A stretch of DNA of 64,000 nucleotides from Marinoscillum sp040218045 (GCA_040218045.1 JAVJQA010000048.1:34654-98653), one strand, 5' to 3'. Positions 32,529-41,405 are shown, counted from the first letter of the stretch. Made by a program: numbers and translations. Notes: generated by a model not told the origin, from the letters alone.

Positions 32529-32993
32529 ATGAACAATAATGACATCTTTCGGCGCATCAGGTATATTTTTGATTATAGTGATGAACAGGTCATTAAGCTG
32601 TTTGCCCTAGGTGGCAAGGAAGTGTCCAGGGCTGAAATCAGCGACTGGCTGAAAAGCGATGAGGAAGCACAAAAACCAATTTACGATGAAAACCTTGCGG
32701 TGTTCCTGAACGGACTGATCGTAAAGCACCGGGGACAAAAAGATGGTGAACAGCCCAAACCTGAGAAGAAACTCAACAATAATATCATTTTCCGGAAATT
32801 GAAAATTGCACTTAACATGAAAGACCGGGATATCCTGGACGTGCTGGACCAGGCCAATATGGAGGTGAGCAAGCACGAAATCAGTGCTATTTTCCGCAAG
32901 CCTACTCAAAGCCAATACCGGGTGTGCAAAGATCAGTTTCTTCGAAACTATCTGCTGGGCCTCCAGTATAGATATCGGGGAAATAAGGGTTAA
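32529..32993 (+). CDS. DUF1456 family protein (YehS-like)
   Basis: The ATG at 32529 (MNNNDIFRRIRYIFDYSDE) is preferred to an upstream TTG; it gives 154 residues, the family's normal size. Two tandem DUF1456 repeats are clear: NNDIFRRIRYIFDYSDEQVI with EISDWLKSDEE, and NNIIFRKLKIALNMKDRDIL with EISAIFRKPTQSQY. The protein is small, soluble and helical. Its function is unknown, though YehS has been linked to nucleoid or regulatory roles without firm proof. It stands as a single gene. Confidence 0.9.
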   Translation: MNNNDIFRRIRYIFDYSDEQVIKLFALGGKEVSRAEISDWLKSDEEAQKPIYDENLAVFLNGLIVKHRGQKDGEQPKPEKKLNNNIIFRKLKIALNMKDRDILDVLDQANMEVSKHEISAIFRKPTQSQYRVCKDQFLRNYLLGLQYRYRGNKG

Positions 32994-33095
32994 ACCCACA
33001 GATTGATCCATAAGTAAATACAGATAACCTAAACTTAAATACCGGACAGCTCCCAAAACCCGTCATTGCTTTGCAAGGCTTACCTTTGCCCCTGC

Positions 33096-33965
33096 ATGAA
33101 AAATCAACTGCCTCATTTTTTACAACTCGGTCTGGCCATACTGGTAATGTGTACCTCTGGTGTATTGGGTAGATATATCCAATTGCCACCCCCTGTCACC
33201 ATTTGGTTGCGCTGTGTGATTGGTGCCGTTGCGCTCTTTGTATTTTTGAGGCTTATGCGGATTGATATGAAGATCCGGACTAATTCTGCGCGGAAAATCC
33301 TTCTTCTGAGCAGTATTCTACTGGGAGCACATTGGGTGACTTACTTTTACTCACTACATCTCTCCAATGTTGCCATTGGTATGCTTTCATTGTTTACCTA
33401 CCCGGTGATCACGGCACTGTTAGAGCCATTGATTCTTAAAACAACCTTACGCAAATCAAGTCTTGCCTTAGCAGTAATCTCCTTTGCTGGTATTGCGCTG
33501 TTAGTACCAGAGTTAAACTTTGACAATAGTTACACCCTGGGTATAGCCATTGGTATATTCTCAGCACTGTGCTATTCTGTACGGAATATACTCCTCAAAA
33601 AACAGGTGAGCAATACTTCGGGAATCACCCTCATGTTTTACCAACTATTGATTATTTCGATGCTTCTTTGGCCAGCTGCCTTTATGTATAATATCAGCAT
33701 GGCGCACATAGAACTAAACTGGAAAGCATTGCTTTTATTGGGGTTGTTTACCACAGCTACCGGCCACACACTGCTGGTGCTGAGCTTTAAGCATTTCACC
33801 ATCAGTACGGTAAGCATTTTAAGCGCACTTACACCACTCTTCGGCACCTTGCTGGGCTACCTGTTTTTGGATGAAGTGCCGACAGGAAAAACCCTCCTGG
33901 GTGGGTCATTGATTTTTGTTACGGTTGTGGCCGAGAGTATACTTTCAGTACGACGCAACAGGTAA
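33096..33965 (+). CDS. EamA-family (drug/metabolite) transporter
   Basis: The start is set at ATG 33096 (MKNQLPHFLQLGLAI), which opens the first membrane helix; the longer frame adds ten non-conserved residues. The protein has 289 residues with ten predicted helices in two EamA repeats (about 5-135 and 148-285), with WLRCVIGAVALF and the LSNVAIGMLSLFTYP region in the first repeat and SFKHFTISTVSILSALTPLF in the second. Members export amino acids, metabolites or drugs. Substrate unknown. It converges with a minus-strand outer-membrane gene 45 bases downstream. Confidence 0.9.
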   Translation: MKNQLPHFLQLGLAILVMCTSGVLGRYIQLPPPVTIWLRCVIGAVALFVFLRLMRIDMKIRTNSARKILLLSSILLGAHWVTYFYSLHLSNVAIGMLSLFTYPVITALLEPLILKTTLRKSSLALAVISFAGIALLVPELNFDNSYTLGIAIGIFSALCYSVRNILLKKQVSNTSGITLMFYQLLIISMLLWPAAFMYNISMAHIELNWKALLLLGLFTTATGHTLLVLSFKHFTISTVSILSALTPLFGTLLGYLFLDEVPTGKTLLGGSLIFVTVVAESILSVRRNR

Positions 33966-34010
33966 ATACCCAGCCTCCGAAAGAAACCGGATATTATACC
34001 CATTTGATCA

Positions 34011-34595
34011 TTAGAAGGTATACCCCACATGAAAGGTCGCGAACATAGTCACCGGAGCGATATCATATAATGCATCACCCAGGCGTTCAGAGCCTGATAC
34101 TTTTGAAGTATACCCGACACCTGCCCACGGCTTGAGGTAGAAATGGCTGTCAAAAAGCTTCCAAGAATAACCAAAATACCCCATAGCCAACCAATTGGTA
34201 AAAGTAGTCTTGTCAGCCACTTCCTCCCGGCTTAGCTTGAATTGCTGCATACCTACTTGACTCCCAACAAACCAGCAGTCATTAACTTCTGAAAAATAAT
34301 ACTCCCCAAACAAGCTATAGCCTTGCCTGATGCGTACACCCCATCCCTGATCCTTATTCGCCTTATTAAAGTTGACAATCAGGTCCGGCATATTCATAGC
34401 ATACGTCCCGAGCCCCATTAGAATATGCTCACTTTTCGCAGGCTGCAAACGTAAGTGCAGACTATACCCTTTCATCCCAAATGTGGCCGGATCCACCTCC
34501 GCACTGAGCCGAGGCTTTACCCCCTGAGCATAGCTCTTGAGGCTGACTAGCAATCCAAATATCAAACCCATTGTAATCCATTTCAGTTGTTTCAT
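34011..34595 (-). CDS. Outer-membrane beta-barrel-like protein, probable Rrf2 target
   Basis: A 194-residue protein with a signal peptide (residues 1-23, ending SLKSYAQ). The mature part has alternating aromatic strands and ends in an aromatic residue (FATFHVGYTF), as expected for a small 8-stranded outer-membrane barrel. I recognise no named family. It lies 61 bases downstream of an Rrf2-type regulator on the same strand. A 25-bp motif upstream of its start is shared (20 of 25) with the regulator's own promoter, so it is probably regulated by that protein. Confidence 0.7.
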   Translation of the reverse strand: MKQLKWITMGLIFGLLVSLKSYAQGVKPRLSAEVDPATFGMKGYSLHLRLQPAKSEHILMGLGTYAMNMPDLIVNFNKANKDQGWGVRIRQGYSLFGEYYFSEVNDCWFVGSQVGMQQFKLSREEVADKTTFTNWLAMGYFGYSWKLFDSHFYLKPWAGVGYTSKVSGSERLGDALYDIAPVTMFATFHVGYTF

Positions 34596-34617
34596 TTTCG
34601 TTTAGATTTAAACTATT

Positions 34618-34642
34618 ATACTTTATATTTATTATATTTAGT
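34618..34642 (-). promoter_or_regulatory. Putative Rrf2 operator upstream of the outer-membrane gene
   Basis: A 25-bp AT-rich motif beginning ATACTTTATATTTATTATAT lies 23 bases before the start codon. It matches the motif at 35084-35108 at 20 of 25 positions in the same orientation. Confidence 0.45.
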
Positions 34643-34656
34643 TAAAGCAAAAAAAA

Positions 34657-35085
34657 TTATTTACCCATATCCTCCATTATTTCATGAATCGTTTTTGTGC
34701 TCAATACTTCTTTCATTTTGAGCTCGGCCTGGATCAGCACATTTGAGACAGATTTTTGTGCATTGTCGGGTCTTTTTCCTTCCGCCAGTATGTTGAAAGA
34801 AGTTTGGAATAATGGCTTACCGGTTTCCATAGCATTGAGTATATCCAGAATGGTGATTTCAGAGGGGTTCTTTTGCAGCCTGATGCCCCCTTGCTTTCCT
34901 TCACGTGTTTCAATGATCCCAGCCATTGACAAGTTTTGGAGAATTTTGACTAAGGTCGGTTTCGGGATATTGAGTATCTCCGCTATCGTTTTGGTAGATA
35001 AAAACTTATACTGACCCTGTCGGATCTTATCGGAGATAAAAATCACCACCAACACTGCCTTGGAAAAAGATAGAGAATAACTCAT
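34657..35085 (-). CDS. Rrf2 family transcriptional regulator without Fe-S cysteines
   Basis: A 142-residue winged-helix protein of the Rrf2 family: FLSTKTIAEILNIPKPTLVK is the recognition helix, and TREGKQGGIRLQKNPSEIT the wing. The three cysteines that bind a cluster in IscR and NsrR (between about residues 90 and 110) are absent; there is no Cys in the protein at all. It therefore senses something other than through an Fe-S cluster, or acts as a ligand-free repressor. Likely targets are itself and the adjacent outer-membrane gene, both carrying a shared motif. It stands as the first gene of this pair. Confidence 0.88.
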   Translation of the reverse strand: MSYSLSFSKAVLVVIFISDKIRQGQYKFLSTKTIAEILNIPKPTLVKILQNLSMAGIIETREGKQGGIRLQKNPSEITILDILNAMETGKPLFQTSFNILAEGKRPDNAQKSVSNVLIQAELKMKEVLSTKTIHEIMEDMGK

Positions 35086-35108
35086 ACTATATATTCTTTA
35101 TATATTGT
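35084..35108 (-). promoter_or_regulatory. Putative Rrf2 operator overlapping its own start codon
   Basis: A 25-bp motif beginning ATACTATATATTCTTTATAT overlaps the rrf2 start codon and matches the motif upstream of the adjacent outer-membrane gene at 20 of 25 positions. An ATTGTATACAAT palindrome (35104-35115) overlaps its end. Autoregulation is inferred. Confidence 0.45.
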
Positions 35109-35173
35109 ATACAATTATAAAGATCTTTTATGAGATTTCAAGAATTAGACGCTATTTTGATTTCTTATCACTA

Positions 35174-35205
35174 ACAAAAAAAGGGCCAAATGCGAATTGG
35201 CCCTT
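35174..35205 (-). terminator. Rho-independent terminator
   Basis: AAGGGCCAA (35181-35189) pairs with TTGGCCCTT (35197-35205). On the minus strand the hairpin is followed by a T-rich run. It lies about 40 bases after the stop of the coiled-coil gene. Confidence 0.85.
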
Positions 35206-35243
35206 AATCACCCATAAACCTAACATTATTAACCGCCTAAAAT

Positions 35244-36137
35244 TTACTTTAATCTGATCTGACTGCTACCGATGAAGGTACTGTCAGAGTATATGTTGAT
35301 CTGATATACTCCCCTGGTCAATTTTGCTTCAGGTTTGTAGCTCAACACCACTCTTTTTCTGCTGTTGATGTTTGACGAATTGGTAGCTGCAACGCCTGAA
35401 ATACTCGCAGTGGCCGTAGCATCACTAAACTCAAAGTCATTGTTCACTGTGTAGGTAATGGTCTTGGAGTTGTTGCTCGCAGTTTGCTTACCATCAGGTG
35501 ACGTGATTGTGAAAGAAAGCTTCTCGGTCATCTCGATAGGCACATCAAAACCCAATTGGATCTCTTTGGTCCTCTTTGAATTTACTGTCAGTTTATCCTT
35601 CTTCTTATGAGCTTCTACGCCGTAGTTTTCAGAGATAATCTGAGACAACACATAGTTCTTAGTGACCAGGTCTTCATTACTGACTTCCATCATGGCTATC
35701 GCATCTTTTAGCGTGGTATTTTCCTTCTGCAACACGGCCATAAGCTCATTTTGTCTGACTATTTCCGCATTCAGCTCATCCCTGATACTCTTCAAATCTG
35801 CCAACTGCTTTTTATAATCCGAAATCGACGCGTTTGATTTTTTGATCGAACTCAGCTGATTTTCTTTTTCCGTCAATTGAGCCTCCAAACTTGCCAACTT
35901 CTTATCCAACTCACCATTCTTTCCTTTGTAGCCAGTAATATCCTTTTTCAATTTTTCTATCTCTTTAGATAGCGCAAGTTTCTCGGAGAGCATTTTTTCA
36001 TTCTTCACTTTTTCAGCTGTTAATGCCTCTTCTGCTCCAGTATTTACCTTAAAGTAGTATACAGCCATTGCTGATGCTAATACGAACAAGAGGGTTACAA
36101 TCACTGCAACAACACTCTCTTTTGATTTTGTAATCAT
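35244..36137 (-). CDS. Membrane-anchored coiled-coil protein with C-terminal beta-domain
   Basis: A 297-residue protein. One membrane helix at about residues 9-29 (VVAVIVTLLFVLASAMAVYY) is followed by a long coiled coil at about 40-165 rich in Lys, Glu and Leu. A beta-sandwich-like domain at about 185-295 ends SSQIRLK. The orientation is probably N-in, with the coil and beta-domain in the periplasm. I recognise no named family, though similar proteins occur widely in Cytophagales. It sits 72 bases downstream of the histidine-kinase gene and has its own terminator. It could be part of the same regulon; a partner role in envelope stress is speculation. Confidence 0.7.
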   Translation of the reverse strand: MITKSKESVVAVIVTLLFVLASAMAVYYFKVNTGAEEALTAEKVKNEKMLSEKLALSKEIEKLKKDITGYKGKNGELDKKLASLEAQLTEKENQLSSIKKSNASISDYKKQLADLKSIRDELNAEIVRQNELMAVLQKENTTLKDAIAMMEVSNEDLVTKNYVLSQIISENYGVEAHKKKDKLTVNSKRTKEIQLGFDVPIEMTEKLSFTITSPDGKQTASNNSKTITYTVNNDFEFSDATATASISGVAATNSSNINSRKRVVLSYKPEAKLTRGVYQINIYSDSTFIGSSQIRLK

Positions 36138-36209
36138 GGTTTATTTTCTAGTTTAATGACCATAACGCCATGGGTATTAAACAGAAATAAAAAAGAGATT
36201 AAAAACCGG

Positions 36210-37583
36210 TTAAAATTTACTGTGACTGAAAAAAAGTGAGGTTCGGGTGCCTTCACCTGCTTTTGAAACCATCACGAAAGTGCCATTGTGAAGCTCCATA
36301 ATCTTTTTTACCAGGTTTAGACCAATACCGCTTCCCGAAAAAGCTCCCGTGTTGATGCCTCTGAAAAAAGGTTGGCCAACCTGCTGAAGATCTTCTTCAC
36401 TAATCCCAATACCTTCATCCACAACCAAAATGCGAACTTGTCCACTAGCCAGCCCTACACTGACCTTCACGTCTTTACCAGAAGAATACTTGCAAGCGTT
36501 TTCCAAGAGGTTCTGGATCGCACTTTTCACTAGTTGCTCATCGCCCAGTACTGTGAGATAACCCTCATCATCTATTTCGGTATCAAAATCAACCGCAATC
36601 TGATTGGAAAAGGTCTTTGATACGTCCCCAATAGACTGCCAAAGGATCGTATCTACACGGATTGGCACCAAGGCTTCTCTGAATGCATCTACCCGGGCCA
36701 TCAAGAGTAGCCTTCCTGCAAGGGCTGACAACTCATGCACATCATCACGAATAGAGGCCAAAACCTCTTTATATTTTTGAACATCCCGATCTCTAAGCAG
36801 GATCACATCTACTTGTGACAATATACTTGTCATAGGTGTCCTCAACTCATGGGAGGCATTGGTAATGAAGCTACGCTGGCTTTCAAAGGCAGAGTGTAAC
36901 CGGTTAAGCATCCTGTTGAAGGTAATCCCGAGAGTTGCAATCTCATCCTGTCCGTTCCCTTCTGAAACTCGGCTACTCAGATTAGTAAACCCGATTTGAT
37001 TCACTTCATCCACTACTTCTGATATTGGCTCCAAAGCCTTGCCGGCATATAATCTTGCCGCAAATGAGATGACCACCAGGGAAATAAGAAATACCACCAA
37101 CAGTATATTTCTCAGGTACTGTAGCTTCCTATATCCATAAACATCCTGACCTGATGCCACGACCACAAACCGGTCATACTTTCCGGTGTAAAGAAGGCCC
37201 AGCACCTCAATCTCATTTTGGGTCCAATGCACTTCACCATCGAGTCGGATTTCATTGAACCGATCATCCCCTACTTGAATGACATCAAGCGCATCCGTAC
37301 TAAAAAGCTCCTCATTATTGTAGTCGAAGATGGTAAGTCTCTGGCCTGGCAGCTGAACCGGGTTGGCCGCCTCGATTTTCTTCAAAAGCTGTGCATCAAC
37401 TTCTTCCACGTCTACAAGAAGCTTTGCGGCTACATTGGCCCGGGTCTGAAGGCGCTCATAAAACTCCTCGCGCCTGAACTCTGCCGAAGAATAATATATG
37501 GCCATGGAGGCAAAAATCCATAGCCCGGCAAAAACCAGAACGAACCTTAAAGTAAGGGTCTGTTTAATATTGATACGCATCAA
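36210..37583 (-). CDS. Sensor histidine kinase (HAMP-HisKA-HATPase)
   Basis: A 457-residue kinase. Two membrane helices (about 13-31 and 160-178) flank a 130-residue periplasmic sensor. A HAMP domain spans about 180-232, followed by HisKA with the phospho-accepting H245 in NASHELRTPM. HATPase_c is at about 340-455 with the N box ENACKYSS, G1 VVDEGIGIS and G2 GSGIGLNLV. It is a classical OmpR-type partner. Its start overlaps the response-regulator stop by four bases. The periplasmic sensor is small and not recognised; the stimulus is unknown. Confidence 0.93.
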   Translation of the reverse strand: MMRINIKQTLTLRFVLVFAGLWIFASMAIYYSSAEFRREEFYERLQTRANVAAKLLVDVEEVDAQLLKKIEAANPVQLPGQRLTIFDYNNEELFSTDALDVIQVGDDRFNEIRLDGEVHWTQNEIEVLGLLYTGKYDRFVVVASGQDVYGYRKLQYLRNILLVVFLISLVVISFAARLYAGKALEPISEVVDEVNQIGFTNLSSRVSEGNGQDEIATLGITFNRMLNRLHSAFESQRSFITNASHELRTPMTSILSQVDVILLRDRDVQKYKEVLASIRDDVHELSALAGRLLLMARVDAFREALVPIRVDTILWQSIGDVSKTFSNQIAVDFDTEIDDEGYLTVLGDEQLVKSAIQNLLENACKYSSGKDVKVSVGLASGQVRILVVDEGIGISEEDLQQVGQPFFRGINTGAFSGSGIGLNLVKKIMELHNGTFVMVSKAGEGTRTSLFFSHSKF

Positions 37584-38257
37584 TCAACATTGTCCATATA
37601 GTAACCCATGCCAACCCGTGTGTGAATGAGTTTGGAACCGAAATCCTTATCAATCTTCTTCCGGAGGATATTCATGTAGACATCAACCACATTGGTTCCC
37701 GGATCAAAGTCCAGGTCCCAGACTTTTTCAGTAATGTCCATACGTGATAACACGCGACCCTTGTTTTTCATCATGTATTCGAGCAGCGCATATTCCTTTG
37801 CTGTAAGCTCAATTTTAACCGCGCCCCTGGTGGCTATTTTCTTATTTGAGTCCAGGGCAAGATCACCAACGCGAAGTTCACTGGATTCAAAAACATGAGC
37901 TCTCCTGGAGATCACTTTGATACGGGCAATCAACTCTCGAAAATCAAAGGGCTTGACGATGTAATCATCAGCGCCGGACTCCAGGCCTTCCACTTTATCG
38001 TCTGTGGTGCCCAGTGCTGTAAGCATGATAATTTTCACCTCCGGATTGGTAAATCTGATTTCCCGGCACAGATCAAAACCATTCTTTCCGGGAAGGATTC
38101 CATCAACAAGCACGAGATCGAATGCACGCTGGCGAAAAAGCCTTAACCCCACTTCTCCATCGTAAGCGATCTCTACCTGATAACCCTGCTCTTCGAGTCC
38201 GATTTTAAGGTGATTCGCCACTTTTACCTCATCTTCAATCACCAATATTTGTAACAT
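37580..38257 (-). CDS. OmpR-family response regulator
   Basis: A 225-residue regulator. The receiver domain (residues 1-120) has the acidic pair E8/D9, the phosphorylation site D52 in VLVDGILPG and the conserved Lys of VKPFDF. The C-terminal winged helix (about 125-222) has ELTAKEYALLEYMMKNKGRV and a recognition helix near VVDVYMNILRKKID. It is coupled to the kinase gene. Its upstream region contains a large nested inverted repeat that includes two TTAA cores 11 bp apart; similar phased TTAA sets lie upstream of two other genes in the window and may be its targets (inference). Confidence 0.93.
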   Translation of the reverse strand: MLQILVIEDEVKVANHLKIGLEEQGYQVEIAYDGEVGLRLFRQRAFDLVLVDGILPGKNGFDLCREIRFTNPEVKIIMLTALGTTDDKVEGLESGADDYIVKPFDFRELIARIKVISRRAHVFESSELRVGDLALDSNKKIATRGAVKIELTAKEYALLEYMMKNKGRVLSRMDITEKVWDLDFDPGTNVVDVYMNILRKKIDKDFGSKLIHTRVGMGYYMDNVD

Positions 38258-38317
38258 GATGATGCTGCAAACGGAAATAAATCCCTGAAGTTGTAGTTAG
38301 GATTGAATTTGGATTTC

Positions 38318-38446
38318 ATGCCGTTTAGTTAAGCTTTTTTTAATTTGGTCATTCCGGCAGGAATCTTTATGATAAACATAGATTGACGTAAAGATTCTTA
38401 ACAGAATGACCTTTTAAAGTGTGATTCGAGCTTCACTAAACGGCAT
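38318..38446. repeat. 129-bp nested inverted repeat
   Basis: Three nested pairs: 38318-38334 with 38430-38446 (ATGCCGTTTAGTTAAGC, 16 of 17 paired), 38347-38354 with 38404-38411 (GGTCATTC / GAATGACC), and 38361-38369 with 38389-38397 (GAATCTTTA / TAAAGATTC). The whole can fold into one long interrupted hairpin or cruciform. It fills the space between the oxidoreductase gene and the response-regulator gene. No target-site duplication is visible. Confidence 0.75.
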
Positions 38447-38469
38447 TGATTTTGGGTTCAAAGAATTTA

Positions 38470-39549
38470 TTAACTGATATCAACTCTCTTACCTTCTCTT
38501 GCAGATTGGAAAATGGCCTCCACAACCCTGATGTCTTTTAACCCTTCCTCGCCAGGCACAATGACTTTTGATTGATTCATAATAGCGAGGGAATCATCGT
38601 CCATTTGTTTAGCCTGTTCGTTGGGGATGGTGGCATTGAGCAAAGTGCCATCGCTGGTCTCGCCCTTAATCCCGGAATAAGCCTGAAAAGGCGACAGGCC
38701 ATACCAGCCATCTGCACAATTTACCCGAAGGTCATTCAAATTGGCTCCGAAACTGGTTTTGCAGTTGGCTATAGCCCCACTTGGAAATTCTAGCTTAAAG
38801 ATGGTCGTCTCATCCACATCATCAAAAATCTCAGGCCTTGTGGTACTGTGAGAAGCAGTGACCGCAATGGGTTCTTCGCCGGTGACATACCGCGCAGCGT
38901 TGAGAGAGTATACGCCCATGTCATACATAGCTCCCCCACCCATTTCCTTATTCACCTTCCAATGATCTGTATTTCCATTGTAAAAGCCTGCCTCGGCACT
39001 CAAATTCTCGATTTTTCCGTAAGGCCTGGTTTCGGCCCATTTGATGATTTTTTGGGTGTTTGGTTCATGCTGCATACGATAGCCTATAGATAAGTATCGT
39101 TTGTTCTTGTTACACGCATCTATGATGGATTGACACTCCGCGACTGTTCGGGCCATTGGCTTCTCACACCAGACATGCTTGCCTGAGTTGGCTGCCTTGA
39201 TGGCATACTCCGCATGCATCGAATTCGGTAAAACGATATAAATCACATCAATATCACCATTATTAGCGATTTGATGCATGTTCTCGTAGTTATAGACATT
39301 CTTGTCTTTGATGCCATATTTGCTTTGCCATACGGGTATTTTTTCAGGACTGCCGGTCACTATTCCCCGGAGTTCACAGTGTTTGGTGAGTTGGAGTGCC
39401 GGTGCCAGTAGATCCCGACTGTAATAACCCAATCCAACCAGTGCCACGCCTAGTTTTCTGGTCTGAAGTACCTTGGCTATTGATGAGCCGGAAAGGAGTG
39501 AGAAAGAGGAAAAAGCAGCGGAACTTTTAAGGAAATTACGTCTTTTCAT
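38470..39549 (-). CDS. Gfo/Idh/MocA family oxidoreductase with Tat-type signal
   Basis: A 359-residue protein. The N-terminus MKRRNFLKSSAAFSSFSLL is a twin-arginine-type signal (RRNFLK), so it is probably exported folded with its cofactor. The NAD(P)-binding Rossmann motif is GVALVGLGYYSRD, EKP appears in HVWCEKPMARTV, and the C-terminal alpha/beta domain contains GGAMYDMGVYSLNAARYV. It resembles glucose-fructose oxidoreductases of Bacteroidota. Substrate unknown, probably a sugar. It stands alone between a DinB-like gene and a nested inverted repeat. Confidence 0.9.
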   Translation of the reverse strand: MKRRNFLKSSAAFSSFSLLSGSSIAKVLQTRKLGVALVGLGYYSRDLLAPALQLTKHCELRGIVTGSPEKIPVWQSKYGIKDKNVYNYENMHQIANNGDIDVIYIVLPNSMHAEYAIKAANSGKHVWCEKPMARTVAECQSIIDACNKNKRYLSIGYRMQHEPNTQKIIKWAETRPYGKIENLSAEAGFYNGNTDHWKVNKEMGGGAMYDMGVYSLNAARYVTGEEPIAVTASHSTTRPEIFDDVDETTIFKLEFPSGAIANCKTSFGANLNDLRVNCADGWYGLSPFQAYSGIKGETSDGTLLNATIPNEQAKQMDDDSLAIMNQSKVIVPGEEGLKDIRVVEAIFQSAREGKRVDIS

Positions 39550-39593
39550 AACTGGGTTCTTTTACTTCAATTTACTAAAGTTCAGGAATAATA

Positions 39594-40166
39594 TCAATTC
39601 CTCAATTTGCCATTAAAAACACTCACATTGGAATTGAAAGGATTTCCGGAGGAGCGACGAAAGCTAACAACCTGCCCTACATGCCACAAGGCATCTGCGA
39701 TTGGCCCATTGATGAGGTTCCAATATGGATAAGTCATGTCACTCGATTCAAACCTGACAATCAAATCATCCAGAGTTACTGTACCCGATTTTAGGATTTC
39801 ACTTGCTTCCTGAATGTTGGCCAGGGTGGCCTTCCTCAGTTCCTCAAAGGACATTTCAGTGGCGTCAACGGAATTTTGCACTTCGCCTCTGGTGGTATTG
39901 ACAAAGAAGTTGGTCAATCCATGGATGTGCTCAAGTGTTTCCCTGGATGTTCTGGCTTCTTCTGATGGCTTGAACTTCAAATCTTCTTCTCTAAGTCCTT
40001 CTGTAGCCCAGTAATAGCGAAACCCCAATCCATCAATCATTCGGGCTACCGAACTTTCGGCAGTGTAACTCTCCGGATATTCGGGGATTTCAGCATATGG
40101 CAAATCGGCTTGAGCGTAAGTAGCTATGGTTGAAACTAGCAGGAAAAGTATCAGTATGTTTTTCAT
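39594..40166 (-). CDS. DinB-superfamily protein with signal peptide
   Basis: The start at ATG 40166 (MKNILILFLLVSTIATYAQA) is preferred because it begins a clean signal peptide; the longer frame adds 12 residues before it. The protein has 190 residues. The mature part is a four-helix bundle of DinB type, with the first metal-type His in LEHIHGLTNF and a later one in ADALWHVGQVVSFR. DinB-like proteins bind metals and often act in thiol-dependent transfer, but an exported form is unusual. Function unknown. It lies 44 bases before the oxidoreductase gene on the same strand and may be co-transcribed. Confidence 0.8.
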   Translation of the reverse strand: MKNILILFLLVSTIATYAQADLPYAEIPEYPESYTAESSVARMIDGLGFRYYWATEGLREEDLKFKPSEEARTSRETLEHIHGLTNFFVNTTRGEVQNSVDATEMSFEELRKATLANIQEASEILKSGTVTLDDLIVRFESSDMTYPYWNLINGPIADALWHVGQVVSFRRSSGNPFNSNVSVFNGKLRN

Positions 40167-40404
40167 TGGTAAAAATGTTAAGGTTGAAAAAAGATACTCC
40201 AATAAGTAATTACATCATCCTTACTTTTTGATAGATGGACATATATATCCATGCAAAAACAGTTCAATATGAAAATACAGTTCTTGAATTGAGACGAAAT
40301 GGCCATCGGAAAGTCTCTATTGGCCTATAACACCACTATTTGGATTGTGGTAAGATATTTGAAAGAACTATATAAACTCAAATACTACAATAAAACTCGA
40401 AACT

Positions 40405-40551
40405 ATGAGAACCTTACTTTATTTAATCGCACTAGTATTAGTAATCGGATGGTTACTAGGATTCTTTGTATATAGTGCCGGTCAGTTGATCCATGTATTA
40501 CTAATCATAGCAGTGATTGCGTTGATAATGGGTGTGATCAGACGGGCATGA
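40405..40551 (+). CDS. lmo0937-family small membrane protein
   Basis: A 48-residue protein, MRTLLYLIALVLVIGWLLGF followed by a second helix (HVLLIIAVIALIMGVI) and RRA. Two membrane helices and the opening RTLLYLIALVLVIGWLLGFF match the lmo0937 family (DUF5670), common in Bacteroidota and Firmicutes. Function unknown; some members are stress-induced. It lies alone in a 430-base space between minus-strand genes. A small inverted repeat ATGGA / TCCAT at 40235-40252 lies upstream. Confidence 0.85.
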   Translation: MRTLLYLIALVLVIGWLLGFFVYSAGQLIHVLLIIAVIALIMGVIRRA

Positions 40552-40635
40552 CCAAACTTAATTAGTCCCAAAATGTGCACGCTATAAATTTTCAATGGTC
40601 GAATACTTGATGTGCATGTTTTGGGATTTTTATAC

Positions 40636-41307
40636 CTAATCCAGTAAGGACTCTCCGTTCAAATCTGTGGTGAGTATCTCACTCATATAATCAAAAAAAG
40701 GTCTGAGTTTAGTAAACCCATCAACCAGTTGATCAGCAAAATCAGGAGCCAGTACCTCCTTATCGGTAAAGTGATGTTCCACATAAAACTGCTTGAACCT
40801 CAGTATTTCAATGGCTGGATCATCCCCTTCAAAGCCCTTCGGGGAAGTCTTTAACTGTTCGCCTCTTAAACTTCCAAAATAAGACTTAAAAGATTTACTC
40901 TTCAGGATTTCCTCCATAGGATCAGGAAACTGACTGATTTGCTTTCTTATATGCAGTAAATCCTGGGCACTAGGTCCAAAAAATCCACCCGCCAGAAATG
41001 AAGCCCCCGGCTCCAATTGGAAATAGTACCCACCACGTAAGTAGTGAGTGGATCGTTTCAAATTGAATGCGAGATTATTCTTATAGGGTGTTTTGTCCTT
41101 TGAAAACCTAACATCCCTATAAATCCTGTACACTCTTCCCATTTCAATCTGATCATGGGCTTTCATGAGTTCTCCCACTTCTTTGTGAAAAACCTTAAAC
41201 TCGTCATACAATTTCTGATAGGTGGGCTTGTTTTGATCAAACCATTCTCGGTTGTTGTTTTGTGTAAGATCTCTGAGAAACTGAATAAGATTGGGCGAAA
41301 TGGGCAT
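40636..41307 (-). CDS. DUF2461 family protein
   Basis: A 223-residue protein matching DUF2461 (TIGR02453) over its whole length: LQFLRDLTQNNNREWF-type opening (here FLRDLTQNNNREWFDQNK), RIYRDVRFSKDKTPYKNN, and GGYYFQLEPGASFLAGGFF. The family is soluble and its function is unknown. It is a single gene. The leuA terminator lies 34 bases upstream of its start. Confidence 0.93.
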   Translation of the reverse strand: MPISPNLIQFLRDLTQNNNREWFDQNKPTYQKLYDEFKVFHKEVGELMKAHDQIEMGRVYRIYRDVRFSKDKTPYKNNLAFNLKRSTHYLRGGYYFQLEPGASFLAGGFFGPSAQDLLHIRKQISQFPDPMEEILKSKSFKSYFGSLRGEQLKTSPKGFEGDDPAIEILRFKQFYVEHHFTDKEVLAPDFADQLVDGFTKLRPFFDYMSEILTTDLNGESLLD

Positions 41308-41340
41308 AGTGATCGAGTAAGCTGCTAAAATAATGAGATA

Positions 41341-41370
41341 AAAAAAAGACCTCCATAAGAGGTCTTCTTT
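41341..41370. terminator. Bidirectional-looking terminator after leuA
   Basis: AAGACCTC (41346-41353) pairs with GAGGTCTT (41359-41366) around CATAA. An A-run on the left gives a T-run on the minus strand, ending the leu operon 40 bases after leuA. The right side is T-rich as well. Confidence 0.85.
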
Positions 41371-41405
41371 TCTAATTGTTTAACCATAATTCAAATCTTG
41401 CATGT

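Noticed and set aside
38318..38446. Complete insertion sequence
   Set aside because: The inverted repeats enclose no reading frame and no target-site duplication is visible.
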